This document shows, in pieces, positions 12,083-15,214 of a stretch of DNA of 15,214 bases. Made by a program: the position numbers and the translations under genes. The stretch lies in assembly GCA_900552855.1 (NCBI GenBank), contig USBG01000030.1, forward strand, positions 1 to 15,214, given 5' to 3'. The first letter of the stretch is position 1. Each line of letters opens with the position of its first letter. The stretch comes from an uncultured Phascolarctobacterium sp. (GTDB taxonomy: Bacteria > Bacillota > Negativicutes > Acidaminococcales > Acidaminococcaceae). The notes beneath the pieces are model-generated. The model was not told the origin of the DNA. It saw only the letters and a program-made list of their open reading frames with translations, and searched no databases.

Positions 12083-12727
12083 TTAAGCTTTTAAATTAGC
12101 AATAGCCTCAGCTACATCAGCTGCACCATATACATAGGAGCCTGCAACCAGTATGTTAGCGCCAGCTTCACGTACCAGCTTGGAGGTTTTATCATTAATG
12201 CCACCATCAACCTGAATATCTACGTTTAAGCCAGCTTCATCAATCATAGCACGCAAACGTTTAATTTTAGAGGTGATATCAATAAAGGATTGACCACCAA
12301 AGCCAGGGTTTACGGACATCAGCAAAACCATATCTACATAGGGAAGAATTTCTTCAATAGCACTTAAAGATGTACCAGGATTTAAGGCAACGCCAGCCTT
12401 CATACCTTCAGCATGAATTTGCTGTACGCAGCGATGCAAATGCTTAGTGGCTTCTGCATGAACTACGATTTGGTCAGCGCCTGCAGCCTTAAAATCAGCA
12501 ATATATTTTTCCGGATCATTTACCATTAAATGGCAATCAAAGAACATTTTAGTAACCTTACGCACTGCTTTAACAACAGGTGCACCAAAGGTCAGGTTAG
12601 GCACAAAGCAGCCATCCATAACATCAATATGAACCCAATCTGCGCCTGCAGCCTCAATTTTTTTAATTTCGTCACCTAAAATAGAAAAATCAGCGGATAA
12701 AATAGACGGTGCAACTAAAGTTTTCAT
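12083..12727 (-). CDS. rpe: Ribulose-phosphate 3-epimerase
   Basis: 214 residues, family length. Interconverts ribulose 5-phosphate and xylulose 5-phosphate in the pentose phosphate pathway. A TIM barrel with the family signatures APSILSADF (6-14), HIDVMDG (33-39, metal ligands H33 and catalytic D35), HLMV (66-69), MSVNPGFGGQ (137-146) and VDGGI (173-177, second catalytic Asp). The ATG at 12727 overlaps the rsgA stop as ATGA, with GAGGGAAG upstream inside rsgA, so translation is coupled. It draws on the same ribulose 5-phosphate pool as RibBA across the gap. It is the end of the operon, followed by a strong terminator. Confidence 0.97.
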   Translation of the reverse strand: MKTLVAPSILSADFSILGDEIKKIEAAGADWVHIDVMDGCFVPNLTFGAPVVKAVRKVTKMFFDCHLMVNDPEKYIADFKAAGADQIVVHAEATKHLHRCVQQIHAEGMKAGVALNPGTSLSAIEEILPYVDMVLLMSVNPGFGGQSFIDITSKIKRLRAMIDEAGLNVDIQVDGGINDKTSKLVREAGANILVAGSYVYGAADVAEAIANLKA

Positions 12728-13629
12728 TTTCTTCCCTCTTTCTCCTTTAATTCTTTCAGCTCATTTAAAATAGTTGTATATGATTCATAACGACTTGCAG
12801 CAATCTTACCTGCAGCTACAGCCTCCTTAATACCACACACTGGCTCATGGGTGTGAGTACAGGGACAAAACTTGCAACCAACCTCATAGGCAGCAAACTC
12901 GCGGAAGGCGGGTTCAAAGTTAACCTCTGTCATACCCTCTAAAAGTAAATTACCAAAACCAGGTGTATCAGCAATATAGCCTTCATCAAATGGTAAAAGC
13001 TGTGCATAACGTGTAGTATGCTTGCCGCGACCAATCTTTTCACTTACCTGACCAGTACGCAAATCCACACTGCTATCAATAGCATTAATAGTAGACGATT
13101 TACCTACGCCCGAAGGACCACCAAAGGCGCAGATTTGTCCACGCAGACGCTGACGCAGCGGCTCCACACCTTCACCACTAACAGCTGCAATAGGATAAAC
13201 CTCGTAGCCTAAGGGCTCATATACACCTTTAATCTGCTCAACAACGCCATCTGCGGCTAAATCCATCTTGTTCAGCACCAGGATTGCAGGAATCTTTGCC
13301 AGCTCTGCCAAGGCCAGCAGCTTGTCTGCAATAAGATAGCTAAAGTCAGGTGTAGCACAGGCAAAGGTTACAACAAATAAATCAAGATTTGCCATAGTAG
13401 GACGCAGCAAAAAGTTTTTACGAGGCAGAACGGATAAAATCATACCCTCAGTGCCTTCAGCCTCAAAGCTTACCATATCTCCTGTTGCCAAAGAAAAACG
13501 ATTTTGCTTCATTTTACCCTTTACTTTACAGGTATATATTTGCTCAGGCTCGCCAACCTCAGCTACATTAACATAATAGTAGCCATTATAATTCTTAATT
13601 ACTCTTCCTTGTAATTTTATCTTACTCAC
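12724..13629 (-). CDS. rsgA: Ribosome small-subunit-dependent GTPase RsgA
   Basis: 301 residues. A late 30S-assembly GTPase (YloQ/CpgA of Bacillus). N-terminal OB fold about 1-72, then a circularly permuted GTPase domain in which G4 NKMD (120-123) precedes G1 GPSGVGKSS (171-179), the G2 region GRGKHTTR (200-207) and G3 DTPG (221-224). The C-terminal zinc knuckle follows C-x4-C-x-H-x5-C (C252, C257, H259, C265). The start is GTG at 13629, overlapping the pknB stop as GTGA, with AGGAG 8 nt upstream. The order PASTA kinase-rsgA-rpe is the classic Firmicute arrangement; in Bacillus the kinase phosphorylates CpgA, so a functional link is plausible. Confidence 0.97.
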   Translation of the reverse strand: MSKIKLQGRVIKNYNGYYYVNVAEVGEPEQIYTCKVKGKMKQNRFSLATGDMVSFEAEGTEGMILSVLPRKNFLLRPTMANLDLFVVTFACATPDFSYLIADKLLALAELAKIPAILVLNKMDLAADGVVEQIKGVYEPLGYEVYPIAAVSGEGVEPLRQRLRGQICAFGGPSGVGKSSTINAIDSSVDLRTGQVSEKIGRGKHTTRYAQLLPFDEGYIADTPGFGNLLLEGMTEVNFEPAFREFAAYEVGCKFCPCTHTHEPVCGIKEAVAAGKIAASRYESYTTILNELKELKEKEGRK

Positions 13630-15214
13630 AAGCTTTTCTCCTGCACAACAGCTCCGTCAACAATAAATTGAACCTTAGCCTTACCTAAATACTCAACCTT
13701 TTGACGAATACGTACGCCGCCACGTTGACTGCCGCTATAAAGAGTTTCCTTACCGTTATTATCCTCTAGAACAACCTTTACCTTGTATTTTTCAGAGCCA
13801 GAACCAGGAACTACAAAATCAATATAATTGCTGATTTTGACACCGCCATCAGAAACGGTAATGATTACAGGATCACCCTCAGCCAGTTTAACGCCTGCGT
13901 TGGGAGTGGTTGCCATAACGGTGTCTCTAGGAACACTGCTATCACTAATTGTTTTAATCTCGCCAACCTTAAGTCCAGCTTTTTTCAGAAGCTTTTCAGC
14001 ATCCTTCAGCTTTTGTCCAACCAGATTAGGAATTTCCTTGTCGCCCTCGTTTAGGAGAATATCGACTTCACTCCCCTTAGGAGCCTTGTCGTCAGCCTTA
14101 GGAGATGTGCTAATTACAGAGCCAATTTTATATTTTTTGTCATATGTCTTGTTGATTTTACCAACGGTAAAGCCAGAATCACGCAGCAGCTGCTCCGCCT
14201 TATGAATAGACATATTCTCTAGATTAGGTACAGCCTTCAGCTCTGCACCACGACTAATTGTCAGGGTAATCTGGCTACCAGCTCTACGCTTTTCACCAGC
14301 CTTAGGGAATTGCTCCATAACCGTACCAGGCTTGTATTTACTATCGCCATATTCTTCATTAAGCTCTACCTCGAAATCATATTTATCAAGGGTACGCTGA
14401 GCTTCTACGACGGTCATATTGATAACATTAGGAATCTCTACAACCTCTCTGCTTCTGCCAAAGATAAAATGAGCCATAGCTGAAATTACAACTACAACAG
14501 CAGTAACCAACAGAAGGATGTTCATAAAATTCCATTTTCGTTTTACTCTTGGCATATTTTCACCAGCCCTAGCATCAGATTTTTGTTCCTGCTCAGCAGC
14601 CTCAGAGGCAACATCAGCTGTACGCAACTTTTCCAAAGCACCTGCACGAACAGGACTCATAATCATAGTCGCACCATCGTCCGCATCAGCAGCACTTACC
14701 AAAGGAACAGTAATAGTTTCATTCAGCTCATGCTTATAATCCTCACTGCTAAAAGGAAACAGATGCATTTTCAGCTTCAGCAAATCACGACGCATATCTC
14801 CTGCAGTTGCATAGCGCTCCTCACAGCGCTTAGCCATAGCCTTATCAATAATATCCTGCATACCCTCCGGTACATCGTCTAAATAGCTGCTCAGTTTTGG
14901 CACAGGACGCTCCACATGCATCATAGCAACAGCAACAGGAGTGTCACCATTGTAGGGAACCTTACCTGTCAGCATTTCAAAAATAACAACGCCTAAGGAA
15001 TAAACATCGCTACAGGCAGTAATGTTGCCTCCACTAGCCTGCTCTGGTGAAATATAATGAACAGAGCCCATAACCTCTTTAGTATAAACCATGGTTTGGC
15101 TGCTCACCATCTTAGCAATACCAAAATCTGCAATCTTGGGATTTAGATTTTTATCTAATAGAATATTTTGTGGTTTAATATCACAATGAATAATATTATG
15201 ACGATGAGCGTGCT
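13626..15214 (-). CDS. pknB: PASTA-domain serine/threonine protein kinase, N-terminus outside window
   Basis: A PrkC/PknB/Stk1-type membrane kinase that senses muropeptides or lipid II through extracellular PASTA domains. The frame is open from the window edge, so the P-loop and N-lobe are missing. The 528-residue fragment starts within the C-lobe: catalytic loop HCDIKPQN (9-16; Cys replaces the Arg of HRD, so non-RD), DFG (29-31), activation segment and SPEQA (55-59), then the rest of the lobe. A Ser/Thr-rich, acidic juxtamembrane region leads to one membrane helix (about 230-252), then three PASTA repeats (about 256-324, 325-392, 393-458) and a ~70-residue C-terminal domain I do not recognise. 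The ATG at 15110 is internal, not the start. Its stop overlaps rsgA by 4 bp. Confidence 0.95.
   Translation of the reverse strand, partial: HAHRHNIIHCDIKPQNILLDKNLNPKIADFGIAKMVSSQTMVYTKEVMGSVHYISPEQASGGNITACSDVYSLGVVIFEMLTGKVPYNGDTPVAVAMMHVERPVPKLSSYLDDVPEGMQDIIDKAMAKRCEERYATAGDMRRDLLKLKMHLFPFSSEDYKHELNETITVPLVSAADADDGATMIMSPVRAGALEKLRTADVASEAAEQEQKSDARAGENMPRVKRKWNFMNILLLVTAVVVVISAMAHFIFGRSREVVEIPNVINMTVVEAQRTLDKYDFEVELNEEYGDSKYKPGTVMEQFPKAGEKRRAGSQITLTISRGAELKAVPNLENMSIHKAEQLLRDSGFTVGKINKTYDKKYKIGSVISTSPKADDKAPKGSEVDILLNEGDKEIPNLVGQKLKDAEKLLKKAGLKVGEIKTISDSSVPRDTVMATTPNAGVKLAEGDPVIITVSDGGVKISNYIDFVVPGSGSEKYKVKVVLEDNNGKETLYSGSQRGGVRIRQKVEYLGKAKVQFIVDGAVVQEKSL

Overview
The window reads as a chromosomal housekeeping stretch of a low-to-moderate GC Firmicute. 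The gene content (FMN-riboswitch rib operon, PASTA kinase-rsgA-rpe operon, LexA-type SOS box at recA, membrane-anchored RNase Y) fits the Firmicutes. My best guess is a Negativicute, perhaps Acidaminococcaceae/Phascolarctobacterium-like; this lineage call is inference from gene order and style, not a database match. Almost everything is on the minus strand; only rpmB is on the plus strand. No phage, transposase, tRNA, rRNA or CRISPR was found.

Layout, low to high coordinate. The 5' end of recG (minus, cut by the window edge) diverges from rpmB (L28, zinc-binding form) and its extended -10 promoter. Then, on the minus strand: a small protein with a C-terminal zinc ribbon, an XRE-type regulator, a possible decayed coding remnant, rny (RNase Y), an oversized recX, recA under a consensus promoter whose spacer carries a LexA box, and hslO (Hsp33). 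A short promoter-to-terminator unit lies just upstream of hslO. Next comes the riboflavin operon ribD-ribE-ribBA-ribH, driven by a sigma-A type promoter and an FMN riboswitch with a visible terminator/antiterminator pair. Last is the operon pknB (5' part outside the window)-rsgA-rpe, with 4-bp start/stop overlaps and a strong terminator.

The genes form clear units: riboflavin/FMN synthesis from GTP and ribulose 5-phosphate under FMN control; recA/recX for recombination; and envelope-sensing kinase, ribosome-assembly GTPase and pentose-phosphate epimerase in one transcript.

The unexplained structure is mostly non-coding. (1) Three copies of a 55-65 bp double-hairpin repeat, with compensatory changes in both stems. 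(2) Two copies of a separate ~175 bp imperfect inverted-repeat element. Two hairpin repeats flank one long element, and together they split ribBA from ribH by ~520 bp. (3) A long rny leader with a 25-bp near-perfect palindrome and a strong Shine-Dalgarno placed for an ATT codon. (4) The small attenuator-like unit in front of hslO. No complete new multi-gene system is visible.
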